The notes under the pieces are model-generated. The model saw nothing but the letters and a program-made list of their open reading frames with translations, ran no database searches and was not told the origin of the DNA. A DNA stretch of 64,000 nucleotides, taken from positions 275,816 to 339,815 of the forward strand of contig NZ_MWLK01000021.1 in NCBI RefSeq assembly GCF_002198715.1. Reading direction: 5' to 3'. A program made the position numbers and the translations under genes. Source of the DNA: Rhodomicrobium sp. R_RK_3. Its GTDB lineage: Bacteria; Pseudomonadota; Alphaproteobacteria; Rhizobiales; Rhodomicrobiaceae. Of the stretch, positions 19,724 through 29,100 are shown one piece after another (positions within the stretch are counted from its first letter, which is position 1; every line of letters starts with the position of its first letter).

Positions 19724-21511
19724 TTAAACAGCTTCGCGGTCACCCTGTGCAAACTGGATGTCGTAGAGGCGCGAATAGAGTCCGCCTTGCCCCAGCAATT
19801 CCCGGTGCGTGCCGCTTTCGGCGAGGCGTCCGTGGTCGATGACCTGGATGCGGTCGGCGTTCAGGACCGTCGCGAGGCGGTGGGCGATGACGATGGTGGT
19901 GCGCCGCTCGGTGAGCTGGGCGAGGGCGCGCTGGATCGCCTGTTCGGACTCGCTGTCGAGCGCGGAGGTGGGCTCGTCGAGCAGGATGATGGGCGCGTTC
20001 TTCAGGAAGGCGCGGGCGATGGAGATGCGCTGGCGCTGGCCGCCCGAAAGCTGGTTGCCCAATTCGCCGACCTGGGTGTCGTAGCCGGCGGGCAGCCCCA
20101 GGATGAAATGATGGGCATAGGCGGCCTTGGCCGCGGCGATGACCGCCTCGTCGCTGGGATCGCCGACGCCGGCGGCGATATTTTGCCGGATGGTGCCGTC
20201 GAACAGGAAAACGTCCTGGCTGACCAGTGATATCTGCGCCCGCAGCGAATGCATGGTGACATCGGCGATATTCTGGCCGTCGATGGAGATGGCGCCCTCG
20301 GCCGGGTCCCAGAAGCGCAGGATCAGGTTCATGATGGTGGTCTTGCCGCTGCCGGACAGCCCGACCAGCGCCGTGGTCTTGCCGGCCTCGGCTTCGAGCG
20401 TCAGGTCGCGCAGCACCGGGGCGTTGGCGGCATAGCCGAAGGTGACGCCATCGAAGCGGATCTGGCCTCTTGGAATTTTCAAGGCCGGCGCGCCGGGCTT
20501 TTCGATCATGCTCGGCTTGGTGTCGATCAGCTCGTACATCATCTGCACGCCGATGCAGGCCTGGCTGAGGCGGACCTGCAGGCGGGCGAGCCGCCGGGCC
20601 GGTTCGTAGGCCATCAAAAGCGCGGTGATGAAGGAGAAGAACTCGCCGGGCGTCTCATTATAGGTGAGGCTGCGCCAGCCGGCATAGAAGATCACCCCGG
20701 CGACGGCGAAGCCGCCCAGCGTGTCGATCATCGGATTGACCCGCGCATTGACCGAGACGATCTTGTTCGACACCCGTTCCACCGCGCCGATGGATTCGTT
20801 CATGCGGGCGCTCATCGCGGATTCGAGGGTGAAGGATTTCACCACGCGGATGCCCTGTGCCGTCTCGCGCATGGTGCTGACGATATTGCCGTAGGACAGC
20901 ACTTCGCGCTGCGAGACGCTGCGGATGCGCCTCACCAGCTTCTTCTGCATGTAGATGCCGATCGGCGCGCCGAGGGCGCAGATGGCGAACATCATCGGCT
21001 GCTGCACGACCATCACCGATACGAGGCCGACCAGCGTGACGAGATCGCGCCCGAGGCTGGTGGCGAGCAGATTGACCGCCTCGCGCGTCGCCTGGGCGTT
21101 ATGGGTGATGCGGGTGATCAGCTCGCTGGAGGCGAAGCGCTGATAGAAGGTCAGATCCTGCCCCAGCAGGTGGTTGAACATCTGGGTCTGGGTTTCGGCC
21201 ACCATCGCATTGCCGATGCGGGCCATCAGCACTTCCTGGAAATAGCTGGCGATGCCCTTGGCCGTGAACACGCCGACGACGACGGCGGGCAGCCACATCA
21301 GGGCCGAGCCTTCGCGCTCGACGAAGATCAGGTTGACGACGTCCTTCATCATCCATGCCGAGAGCGCCGTCGCGCCGGCGACGACGAACATCAGGGCGAA
21401 GGCGACCACGTAGAGCGGGGCGTATTTGCGCCATTTGTCCAAGACCAGCCGCTTGATGATCGACAGATCGCTGCGCGGCAGGAAGATTTCGAAAAGGCTT
21501 GAAGGTCTCAT
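19724..21511 (-). CDS. MsbA-like ABC exporter, fused permease and ATPase
   Basis: A 595-residue half-transporter. Six transmembrane helices occupy residues 30-330 (for example YVVAFALMFVVAGATALSAWMM), and the ATPase domain contains Walker A GLSGSGKTT, signature LSGGQRQRISIARAFL, Walker B IILLDEPTSALDSE and the switch His in IVIAHRLATV. Proteins of this type flip lipid-linked molecules. The adjacent rhamnose operon makes a glycolipid or glycan substrate plausible but unproven. The ATG at 21511 is preferred over an in-frame TTG one codon earlier. Confidence 0.9.
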   Translation of the reverse strand: MRPSSLFEIFLPRSDLSIIKRLVLDKWRKYAPLYVVAFALMFVVAGATALSAWMMKDVVNLIFVEREGSALMWLPAVVVGVFTAKGIASYFQEVLMARIGNAMVAETQTQMFNHLLGQDLTFYQRFASSELITRITHNAQATREAVNLLATSLGRDLVTLVGLVSVMVVQQPMMFAICALGAPIGIYMQKKLVRRIRSVSQREVLSYGNIVSTMRETAQGIRVVKSFTLESAMSARMNESIGAVERVSNKIVSVNARVNPMIDTLGGFAVAGVIFYAGWRSLTYNETPGEFFSFITALLMAYEPARRLARLQVRLSQACIGVQMMYELIDTKPSMIEKPGAPALKIPRGQIRFDGVTFGYAANAPVLRDLTLEAEAGKTTALVGLSGSGKTTIMNLILRFWDPAEGAISIDGQNIADVTMHSLRAQISLVSQDVFLFDGTIRQNIAAGVGDPSDEAVIAAAKAAYAHHFILGLPAGYDTQVGELGNQLSGGQRQRISIARAFLKNAPIILLDEPTSALDSESEQAIQRALAQLTERRTTIVIAHRLATVLNADRIQVIDHGRLAESGTHRELLGQGGLYSRLYDIQFAQGDREAV

Positions 21512-21818
21512 CAAGGAGCATCACCCGTCTTATCGCGCGCCAGCTCAAGCGCCGCTCGAAAAAACGAGAAAGCCGCGCGTGCCCATGACGCTAAATAAAC
21601 GCTTCTATGGCAGCTTGTCAAAATTGGTTTCAGGGATGGGTGAGGCACAACCAACGGCTTTTGGCATTTGATTTTTCCCTCGTTTCGCGCAGAGTTCGGC
21701 CCGTGCCCTGACCGTTATTGGCAGGGAATCGGGGCGCAAACAGGATCATATCAGCGGCCGCGCCGGCGAGTGGGCCTCATTCGCGCGAGACGGACGCTTC
21801 CGTTTGGGCTCACTCGGC
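21512..21818. other. Divergent intergenic region
   Basis: Between the divergent ABC exporter and antiporter genes; it presumably carries both promoters. No gene, repeat or strong hairpin was recognised. Confidence 0.4.
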
Positions 21819-23051
21819 ATGAATTCGGATCCTCTCATCACCATGGTGGTCGGCGGCATCGTCGCGGCGTTCGCGCTGGGATTCCTTGCCCATAAGCTGA
21901 GCATTTCGCCGATCGTGGGCTATCTGCTGGCGGGTATCCTGCTCGGACCTTATACACCGGGATTTTCATTCGACGCGGATCTGGCGCGTGAATTGGCCGA
22001 GCTCGGCGTGATTCTGATCATGTTCGGGGTGGGGCTGAAATTCTCGCCGCGCAAGCTGATGGACTGCCGCTGGGTGGCGCTGCCTTGCGCGCTGGGCCAG
22101 ATGGCGATCGTCACGGCGCTGGGCTTCGGCCTGTCCTGGCTGCTGCGCATCCCGCCGCTGGAGGGGCTAATTTTCGGCTTCTGCCTGTCGGTCGCCTCGA
22201 CGGTTGTACTGCTGCGCACGCTCGAGGACCAGCATCTGGCGCAGTCGCCGACCGGCCATGTGGCGATGGCCTGGCTGATCGTGCAGGATCTGTTCGCCGT
22301 CTTCGCGCTGGTGGTGATGTCGGTGCTGGCGGCGCAAGGGACCGGGCCGGTCAAGAGCGGCCAGATTTTGCACGGCATCGCGGTCAAGGCGGCCGAGCTG
22401 ACCACATTCGGCATCATCATGTTCGTGGTCGGGCGGCGCATCCTGCCGGGGCTCCTGGTGTTCATCGCGCGGGCCAAGTCGCGGGAATTGTTCTCGCTCG
22501 GCGTCTTCGCCATCGCGCTCGGCATCGCCTATCTCGCCGACGCGGTGTTCGGCGCGACTTTCGCCATCGGCGCGTTCCTCGCCGGACTGGTGCTGAGCGA
22601 GGCCGAACTCAGCCACCGCGCGGCGGAAGACATGCTGCCCTTGCGCGACGCCTTCGCGGTGCTGTTCTTCGTCTCGGTGGGGATGCTGTTCGACCCGCAT
22701 GTCCTCATCACCCAGAAATGGACCATCCTCGCCGTGCTCGCGGTCATCATGGCGGGCAATGCCGGCGCGGCCTTCCTGATGACGTCCCTGGTGCGGATGC
22801 CGCTCGCGGAAAAACTGCTGCTGGCCGGCGGGCTCGCGCAGATCGGGGAATTCTCATTCCTCATCAGCGGTTTCGGCATGAATGTCGACCTGATGTCGGA
22901 GGAGAGCCACGGCCTGATCGCGGCCGGCGCGCTGCTGGCGATCGCGCTGAACCCGCTGTTGCGGCTGGCGATGCGGCTGCTGGCGCGCCATCACGCCGGC
23001 GCCGCGGTCGAGGATGTCCCGGCGGCCTTGGGCAAGGCGGCGGGGGAGTAG
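21819..23051 (+). CDS. CPA2-family cation:proton antiporter (YbaL/KefB-like core)
   Basis: A 410-residue membrane protein with about a dozen helices and the CPA2 landmarks: ISPIVGYLLAGILLGPYTPGF at the N-terminus, LIMFGVGLKFSPRKLM, SVASTVVLLRTLEDQ, and ATFAIGAFLAGLVLSEAELSHRAAEDMLPLRDAFAVLFFVSVGMLFDP. The ATG at 21819 is chosen over a TTG at 21804. Relatives such as YbaL and KefB carry a C-terminal RCK/TrkA-N nucleotide-binding domain; this one stops after the membrane domain, so it either lacks that gating domain or uses a separate subunit. Confidence 0.88.
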   Translation: MNSDPLITMVVGGIVAAFALGFLAHKLSISPIVGYLLAGILLGPYTPGFSFDADLARELAELGVILIMFGVGLKFSPRKLMDCRWVALPCALGQMAIVTALGFGLSWLLRIPPLEGLIFGFCLSVASTVVLLRTLEDQHLAQSPTGHVAMAWLIVQDLFAVFALVVMSVLAAQGTGPVKSGQILHGIAVKAAELTTFGIIMFVVGRRILPGLLVFIARAKSRELFSLGVFAIALGIAYLADAVFGATFAIGAFLAGLVLSEAELSHRAAEDMLPLRDAFAVLFFVSVGMLFDPHVLITQKWTILAVLAVIMAGNAGAAFLMTSLVRMPLAEKLLLAGGLAQIGEFSFLISGFGMNVDLMSEESHGLIAAGALLAIALNPLLRLAMRLLARHHAGAAVEDVPAALGKAAGE

Positions 23052-23150
23052 CGGGCGGCGCAGGACGATCTGTGGCAAACCGCATGTCCTGTACATTTCA
23101 TGAACAAAGAATCGCCCTTAAAGCACCAGAATCATCGTCTACCGAAATGT

Positions 23151-23220
23151 CTTGGGAAGGGAAACGCTTCCAAGAACCGAATTACCGCATGGTTAGGGAA
23201 GTAAAACCGCTTCCAAGACC
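23151..23220. promoter_or_regulatory. Two direct repeats with CTTCCAAG upstream of the small secreted protein
   Basis: Two related copies of GGGAAG-N(5-6)-CGCTTCCAAGA(A/C)CCGA lie at about 23154-23179 and 23196-23222, ending roughly 30 bases before the start of the gene at 23254. The first copy also forms an imperfect palindrome (CTTGGGAAG...CTTCCAAG). Their spacing and position fit tandem operator sites, but no regulator can be named. Confidence 0.4.
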
Positions 23221-23253
23221 CGAAAGATTGAAATCTCTTACAGGAGATCCATC

Positions 23254-23562
23254 ATGAGCTCAGTCGTCCGTTCCGTTCTTGGCGCAGCTCTGCTTCTGAC
23301 CGGCGCCACCGCCGCGATGGCTGCGCCCGGCACCCCTCAGGCCGCGGGCCAGGCCGGCGCGCCTGCGGCGGCCACCAACAGCGCGCCCGTCGCCTATGGG
23401 TCGGTCCAGACCGGCGCATCCGCCGCCATCGCCGCGCCCGCTGCGGTTCAGCCCAAGAAGGCCCCGCCGGCCACCACCTTGCAGGACAATAACGATCCCA
23501 ATGGCGGTCATGATCCGAACAGCGCCGCCGGCATGCGCGCCTTCTTTGCACCGCAATACTGA
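23254..23562 (+). CDS. Small secreted Ala/Pro-rich protein
   Basis: A 102-residue protein with a classical signal peptide (SSVVRSVLGAALLLTGATAAMA, cleavage after AMA). It is followed by an Ala/Gly/Pro/Gln-rich, probably disordered stretch and a short C-terminal segment, DNNDPNGGHDPNSAAGMRAFFAPQY, that looks more constrained. A strong ribosome-binding site, ACAGGAG, lies seven bases upstream. The family is unknown to me. Isolated gene; the upstream direct repeats suggest specific regulation. Confidence 0.7.
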   Translation: MSSVVRSVLGAALLLTGATAAMAAPGTPQAAGQAGAPAAATNSAPVAYGSVQTGASAAIAAPAAVQPKKAPPATTLQDNNDPNGGHDPNSAAGMRAFFAPQY

Positions 23563-23711
23563 TCGCCGATTTCCGATCCTGCCGCATCTTTGCCCGTGAC
23601 GGCGCCATCCGTGCCGCGGCCTCGCAGAGATGCGGGTGGTGTGACGCCGGAGATCCGTCTGCCACGCATCCCTTAAATGAGGGGTGCTGCCTATGCTATA
23701 ATGCCGCTTTC

Positions 23712-23918
23712 AGATCCAAGCGTGATGGCGCTCCGGCATTTGAGCGGCGGCACGATGCCGGACGCCGGGCCGGCAAGCGGCTGTTGCACGATGATTTCGC
23801 CGCCATCGCCGCCGATCTGGTGCGGCGCGGCGTCACCAGCCCCCGGCGCATCGCGGCGACCGGCGGCTCGAATGGCGGCATGCTGATCTCCAACATGCGT
23901 CACCGGCACGTCCAATAG
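23712..23918 (+). pseudogene. Fragment of a prolyl oligopeptidase (S9) gene
   Basis: One frame reads GRRAGKRLLHDDFAAIAADL, then VRRGVTSPRRIAATGGSNGG, MLISNM and RHRHVQ before a TAG at 23916. This matches the catalytic region of S9A prolyl oligopeptidases, where GGSNGG carries the nucleophilic Ser and the preceding DDFxAxAxDLxxRGxTSPxR is diagnostic. Only about 65 codons remain: the beta-propeller, the rest of the hydrolase domain and the Asp/His of the triad are missing. The last bases overlap the 3' end of the extensin-like gene on the other strand. A decayed remnant, not a working gene. Confidence 0.75.
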
Positions 23919-24595
23919 CTGCCCATGTCGAAATGGAAATGGTTGGCGTGCGCCGCATTGTGGTCCGGCCCCAGCACGACATTGAAGGCCCGGCAGGCGC
24001 CCTGGTGAATGTCCCTCAGGAAGGCGGCTTTTGCCGGCTGCCCCTTGCTGTTCCAGTCTCTTTGCACGCTGATGAGGGTTCCGTCGGCCAGCACGAAGCC
24101 GGTGACGTCGATGGCGTTGGCGCGCGCATGTTCGCTGCGCCGGGCATGGGGCCGGTTATAGACATTGCGGCATGCATAGGTGCCGACATGATCGACCCTG
24201 GCGACAGGCTGGCCGAAATGCGCCCTGGCCGCCTGCTGCAGCGTGTTGTGGCGGAAGATCTCCCAGGCGGCGGCCAGCGGGCAGGACGCCGTGAAGCTGC
24301 GGCTGAAACCGGCGCCCGCCCTGGAGAGCCGGACGATGTTGACCAGCGGGCACTGGCCGCCGGGCTGGTCTTCGAGCGGGCGGAATTCGGCGTCCGTGCG
24401 GGCGAGCGCTTGCAGGCAAAGCGCGCGATCATGCTTCAAGCGGTAGAGCTTGAAGCGCGCGAGCAGATTGGGCGGGGCGGTCAGATCGATCGGTGCGAAC
24501 GGGTTATATTGCGGCGGGACGGGCAGATAGCCGCTCCAGAGGCCAACCCCCGCGGCCAGACCCGCAAGACACACAAGCATGACGATCCGGCGCAT
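23900..24595 (-). CDS. Extensin-like C-terminal domain protein
   Basis: A 231-residue exported protein with an N-terminal signal or anchor helix (RIVMLVCLAGLAAGVGLWSG). The rest matches the bacterial extensin-like C-terminal domain: CPLVNIVRLSRAGAGFSRSFTASCPLAAAWEIF, VGTYACRNVYNRPHARRSEHARANAIDVTGFVLADG, WNSKGQPAKAAFLRDIHQGACRAFNVVLGPDHN and the terminal HANHFHFDMG. The spaced His and Asp residues (SEHARANAIDV and HANHFH) resemble the zinc site of D-Ala-D-Ala-type peptidases, so a cell-wall role is possible but inferred. Its stop codon lies inside the prolyl oligopeptidase remnant. Confidence 0.87.
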   Translation of the reverse strand: MRRIVMLVCLAGLAAGVGLWSGYLPVPPQYNPFAPIDLTAPPNLLARFKLYRLKHDRALCLQALARTDAEFRPLEDQPGGQCPLVNIVRLSRAGAGFSRSFTASCPLAAAWEIFRHNTLQQAARAHFGQPVARVDHVGTYACRNVYNRPHARRSEHARANAIDVTGFVLADGTLISVQRDWNSKGQPAKAAFLRDIHQGACRAFNVVLGPDHNAAHANHFHFDMGSYWTCR

Positions 24596-24847
24596 GCGAA
24601 AAGTCCCCTAAGGCCCGGTTCGCGGACCACGTTTTCGGAAGGCATCGCATCCGGGGGCGGCACCATGGCGCGGGCCTCCGCTCGCGCGGCGACGTCGACC
24701 CATGTTGACGGCCGGACACAGACCTGTTAGCCGCACACGGCCAGCAGGGGCATGTTTTGTTGTGCCTTCAATGCTAGGGCCCCGGAATCCGATTGGAGGT
24801 CAGCGTCGTCGGATGAGACTGCTCCGATATACGCCCTGCGCCGCCTG

Positions 24848-25567
24848 ATGGCGATGTCTTCTTCTCAGGTGGTCTTCACCCGGCATGGCGTGCTGCGCGG
24901 AGCCTGGGCGAGCCTGCCCTTGTGGATCGGCACCGTGCCGTTCGGGCTGGTGGTCGGCGTGCTCGCCTATGCCAAGGGCATGTCCTTCGCGGAAACCGGC
25001 CTGTTCAGCGCAACCGTTTTCGCCGGCGCTTCGCAGCTTCTGGCGCTCGACCTGTGGGCGGACCCGGCGCCGGTCCTCGCGGCGGCGGTCGCGGCGTTCG
25101 TGGTCAATATCCGCATGGCCGCGATGGGCGCGGCGCTGGCTTCCTGGCTCGACCGCGTCGAGGGCTGGCGGCTCTGGGGCACGCTGGCGACGCTGGTCGA
25201 TCATTCCTTCGCGCTCTCCGTGCAGGACCAGCGCCGGGGCGGCCGGGACGCGGGCTATCTGCTCGGCGTCGGCATCGGGCTGTGGACCTGCTGGCTGCTG
25301 GCGACGCTGGTCGGCCATGTCGCCGGCAGCGTGGTGCGGCTGCCGCCCGGCCATCCGCTGTTCTTCGCTTCGACGGCGGCCTTCCTGTCGATCATGGTCG
25401 GGCTCTGGCGGGGGCCGCGCGTGGATTTCGGCCCTTGGGCGGTCGCCGGGCTGGTGGCGCTGGCGGCGCATCGGGCGGGCCTGCCGCCGCCGCTGCCGTT
25501 GCTGCTCGGCACCGTCTCCGGGGCGGCGCTCGGGGCCTGGGTCGAATTGCGGGAGCCGCGCGCATGA
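24848..25567 (+). CDS. azlC: AzlC-family branched-chain amino acid exporter, large subunit
   Basis: About 239 residues with several hydrophobic helices. It carries the AzlC signature near the N-terminus (PLWIGTVPFGLVVGVLAYAKGMSFAETGLFSATVFAGASQLLALDLW) and VVNIRMAAMGAALASWL. AzlC with AzlD forms a two-part exporter for branched-chain amino acids or analogues. The start is the ATG at 24848; an earlier frame opening at 24752 adds 32 residues without family resemblance. The azlD start codon overlaps the stop. Confidence 0.88.
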   Translation: MAMSSSQVVFTRHGVLRGAWASLPLWIGTVPFGLVVGVLAYAKGMSFAETGLFSATVFAGASQLLALDLWADPAPVLAAAVAAFVVNIRMAAMGAALASWLDRVEGWRLWGTLATLVDHSFALSVQDQRRGGRDAGYLLGVGIGLWTCWLLATLVGHVAGSVVRLPPGHPLFFASTAAFLSIMVGLWRGPRVDFGPWAVAGLVALAAHRAGLPPPLPLLLGTVSGAALGAWVELREPRA

Positions 25568-25869
25568 CGATCAGGGGCGACGTGCTGCTGGCCATCCTGC
25601 TGATGGCGCTGGTTTCCTTCGTCTGCCGCGCGGGCGGCTACGCCATCCTGCGCAAATTCCGCCCGCCGGTTTTCGCCGAGGCGATGCTGCGCCACCTGCC
25701 GGGCGCGCTGTTCGCGGCCTATGTCACGCCGAGCCTGGTGGCGGGGGGCGTTCCGGCGCTGATCGGGGCGCTGGCGGTCGCATCGATGCAGATCGCAACC
25801 CGCAATCTCGGCCTCGCCATCGTCGCCGGGGTGGCCGCCGTCTGGGCCGCGCAGGCGGCCTTGGGGTGA
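25564..25869 (+). CDS. azlD: AzlD-family exporter small subunit
   Basis: A 101-residue protein with about three membrane helices: VLLAILLMALVSFVCRAGGYAIL, LPGALFAAYVTPSLVAGG and LAIVAGVAAVWAAQAALG. The ATG at 25564 overlaps the azlC TGA (ATGA). Size, topology and coupling to azlC identify it; sequence conservation in this family is weak. Confidence 0.85.
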   Translation: MTIRGDVLLAILLMALVSFVCRAGGYAILRKFRPPVFAEAMLRHLPGALFAAYVTPSLVAGGVPALIGALAVASMQIATRNLGLAIVAGVAAVWAAQAALG

Positions 25870-26168
25870 GCGGCGGGGCCGCATCCCGCAACCTCCCGTC
25901 GGCGCCTGCCGCGCATCGCAACCGGATAAGGCGAAGATGCGGCTCTGATAAGCGCTTCTAATCGCCATCGATTAGATTTCGCTATTTGTATTCTGCACAT
26001 GAAGGCGGTCTCATAGGGCGTACACGATGCCCGGCGGGCGACTATTGCGCGTCGGCGCGGCAGCGTGGCACCGGGCGGAAGCGGTGCGTTGGATGGTGGG
26101 CGCGGCCTATTTCAGTGGGGGATTGCGGCGGCGCGGTTGATCACGTCTCGTGCAGGGAGGGCCGAATT
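25870..26168. promoter_or_regulatory. Upstream region of the giant gene with a 20-bp palindrome
   Basis: TCTAATCGCCATCGATTAGA at 25958-25977 is a perfect 8-bp inverted repeat with a 4-base spacer, in a locally AT-richer patch (about 25950-26000) roughly 190 bases before the giant gene. A strong ribosome-binding site (GGGAGGG) precedes the start at 26169. The palindrome is a good operator candidate. Confidence 0.5.
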
Positions 26169-29100
26169 ATGCGGATCGATGGCGGCGGCGGCGGCGGAGC
26201 ACCTGTCACTCCTGTCATGAGCGATATGGAGGAAATCCATCAGCTCAAGGTTCAGATGGCCCGCCAGCGCTATCTGGAAGCCCAGGCCGCCGCGCGCCGG
26301 GCCGCCGAACAGCAGGCTAGGACCAACACGCAGACCGCCCGCCAGAACGCCCATGCCGGACTGACCAAATATAACAGCGCGGCGCAGGCGCATCAAAAGA
26401 CCTGGGCTAAGGCGCATCAGGGCGCCTACACATCCGAGAAGGCAGCCCTGGCGGCCTGGCAGGAGGATTGGGAGGAATCGGACGAAGGCAAGCGCGCCTG
26501 GGCCGAGCTGGCTCCCCTGCTCGACACCTATGACCGGGCGGTCGCCAATGACCTGCGCGTCGCGGCCGCCAATGGCGGCGGCAACGTCAAGGCCGCCGTC
26601 GCGCAGGAAGCGGGCGAGCTGAAAGCCCCCGGCTCGGGCGATAGCTGGGAAGACGATCAGCTCGACAAGATGGTCGACAAGCAGCAGGCCAAGATCTCGG
26701 TTGAGACGCCCGAGGCCCGCGCCACGGCCATGGCGCTCGATAAGTGGCAAGCCGCCAATGACAGGCTGGCCTATGCGCAGGGCCAGCAGGCCACCGCGCA
26801 AAAGGACGGCGCGCTCAGCGTTCTCGAATATTGGGACCATGAGGTCAGCAAGGCGCAGACCGAAGCCGACGCGGCGGCGTCCGAATTGGGAGCCACGCTC
26901 GGCACCGAGTTCGACGTGGAGGCGGGGAAGGTGCTGGGGGTGCCGCCCGGCCAGGTGAAAGAGGCCCTCAAGGGCATGACCGACGAGCAGTTCGATCAGG
27001 TCATCAAGAACGTCAAAGCCAACCATCCCGGCGATCCGCTCGCCGGGTTCCTGATCGATCAGGTCGGCGAGGCGCGCCGGTTCGACCGCGACATCACCGT
27101 CAAGATGAAGGAGGTGCAGGGCGCCGTTCAGGACATCGGCAATCATCTCGACCAGCTCACACCGCTCGAGCGCAAGATGTGGGACCAGGGCGACCGCGCG
27201 ACGCTGGCCTTTCTGAAGCTCGCCAAAGTCGATCTCAGCCAGGGCGGGGACGGCAAGCTCAAGATCACCGTCGATGGCAAGGAGATCGAGCTCAGCGAGA
27301 TCGAGAGGAAGCTGCTCCGGGACGATGACGAGCACGATCCGGATCTCCGCATCCTGGGGCTCATGCTGCTGGGCGGCATCAGAATCAACGAGACGGTGGT
27401 GGAGGGCAAGCCGTCCGCCGTCTTCACGCTGAACGGCGACCGGATGATGCCTGTCGCCAAGCCGGACGGCTCGATCGAGTGGCTGCGCTTCCGCGACGCG
27501 GGCGACGGCGGCTGGATTCCGGTCGAGCAGGCGCCCGACGGCAGTTGGGTTCCGGCGCTGAAGAAGGACGGCCAATCCGTCCCCGTCGTCAAGAACGACA
27601 AGGGCGAGTGGGTCCAGGCGACGAAGAACGAAAAGGGCGAGTGGGTCCCCGTCCCCAACGCCGCCCCGCTGGCCTCGGTGAAGGATCTGAGCGGGTACGG
27701 CATCTCCAACGAGCTGCTGCAACAGGCCTCAAGCGACGCCAAGGGGACGACCCTTTCCAATCTCGCCTACTCGCTGATGCCCTATATGGAGATGACCCCG
27801 GACCTGAAGGTCCTGATGGGGGCGACCTCGATGGTCCGGGTACAGAACACCAAGGATCAGGTCCAGGCGCTGCTGGCCGCCGGCGACGAGACCGGCGCCA
27901 TGCGCGCCCTCACCACGAATATGGACGCCGCCTTTTCCCCGGCGGAGCGCCAGCGGATCTGGACGGATGTCGGCCTGACCGAGCTCGGCTACGATTTCAT
28001 CAAGGAGCATATCCGCGATCTGACGGCGAAGCCGAATTCCGATCCGATGGCGAACGATCCGGAGACGCTCCAGGCGCGTCAGGATTCGACCACCTATGCC
28101 GACAAGGTCGGGCGGTGGATGCAGACCATATTGGATGTCGCGCCGCCGGAATTCGCCGACCTGCTGCTGACCGTGGTCAAGGACGAGGCGAGCAAGGACT
28201 GGCAACTCGCCAACAATTCGGTCCCCGGCGTCGATCGCGGCCTCGATTTCTACAAGGGCATCAGCAAGGCCGTCGAAATGGCGCCGGGGCGCGCCGAGGA
28301 ATTTGCGAATTGGATGACGGATTGGGACGGCGCGGCCTATTGGGTGCTCCCGTCCCTGCAAGGCCAGAGCTTCCTCACGACGGTGCGCTCGACGATGAGC
28401 GGCGGCGACGGCGCGCTTTCGCTCGCCATTGCCGACAAGCTGGCGCATAGCGAAGGCGGCAGCGCGCGCTACTCGGAGTTCCAGCAGGCCGTCGATATCG
28501 GTGATCAGGAGTACCGCGAGCACCAGGCCAAGACCGTCAACCGGCTGCTATTCGAGGACTTCCAGGCCAACCAGGGCCGCATCGTCAACCCCTATTTCGA
28601 CCATATCCTGAACGGCAAGGTCGACGTCACCAAGTTGCAAACCATCGGCGGTCACGAGGGCGAATTCTGGCTGGAGAACTTCATCGGCACGGCGGAGGGG
28701 AAAACCCCCACCAACCTCGCCGCGGCGGAGGCCGGCGACAACAGCCAGCGCTGGTTCGAGGCTCAGCAGGATGTCATCGAGATCGATCTCATCGCGCGGT
28801 GGATCAGAAAGGAGTCCGGCGACGATTGGCAGATCCGCGCCATCCCGGTGATCTACGCCTCCGAGCGCGACGGCTACAAATACGGCGCCCTGTTCCAACT
28901 GCAAGGCCCCGACGGCAAGCAGGTCGTGATCGACGGGCTCGCCGCTCCCGACCTTGCCGCCAAATCCGGCGGCGATCCGAAAAAGGTCGATGACGACGAG
29001 CTGCCCTACAAATATGACAGCCTGCGCAATTACCAGGACGACAACCATCTTTCCGAGGGCGGCAAGCTCTATCTGCCCTACGAGCTCGCGGAGGGGATGG

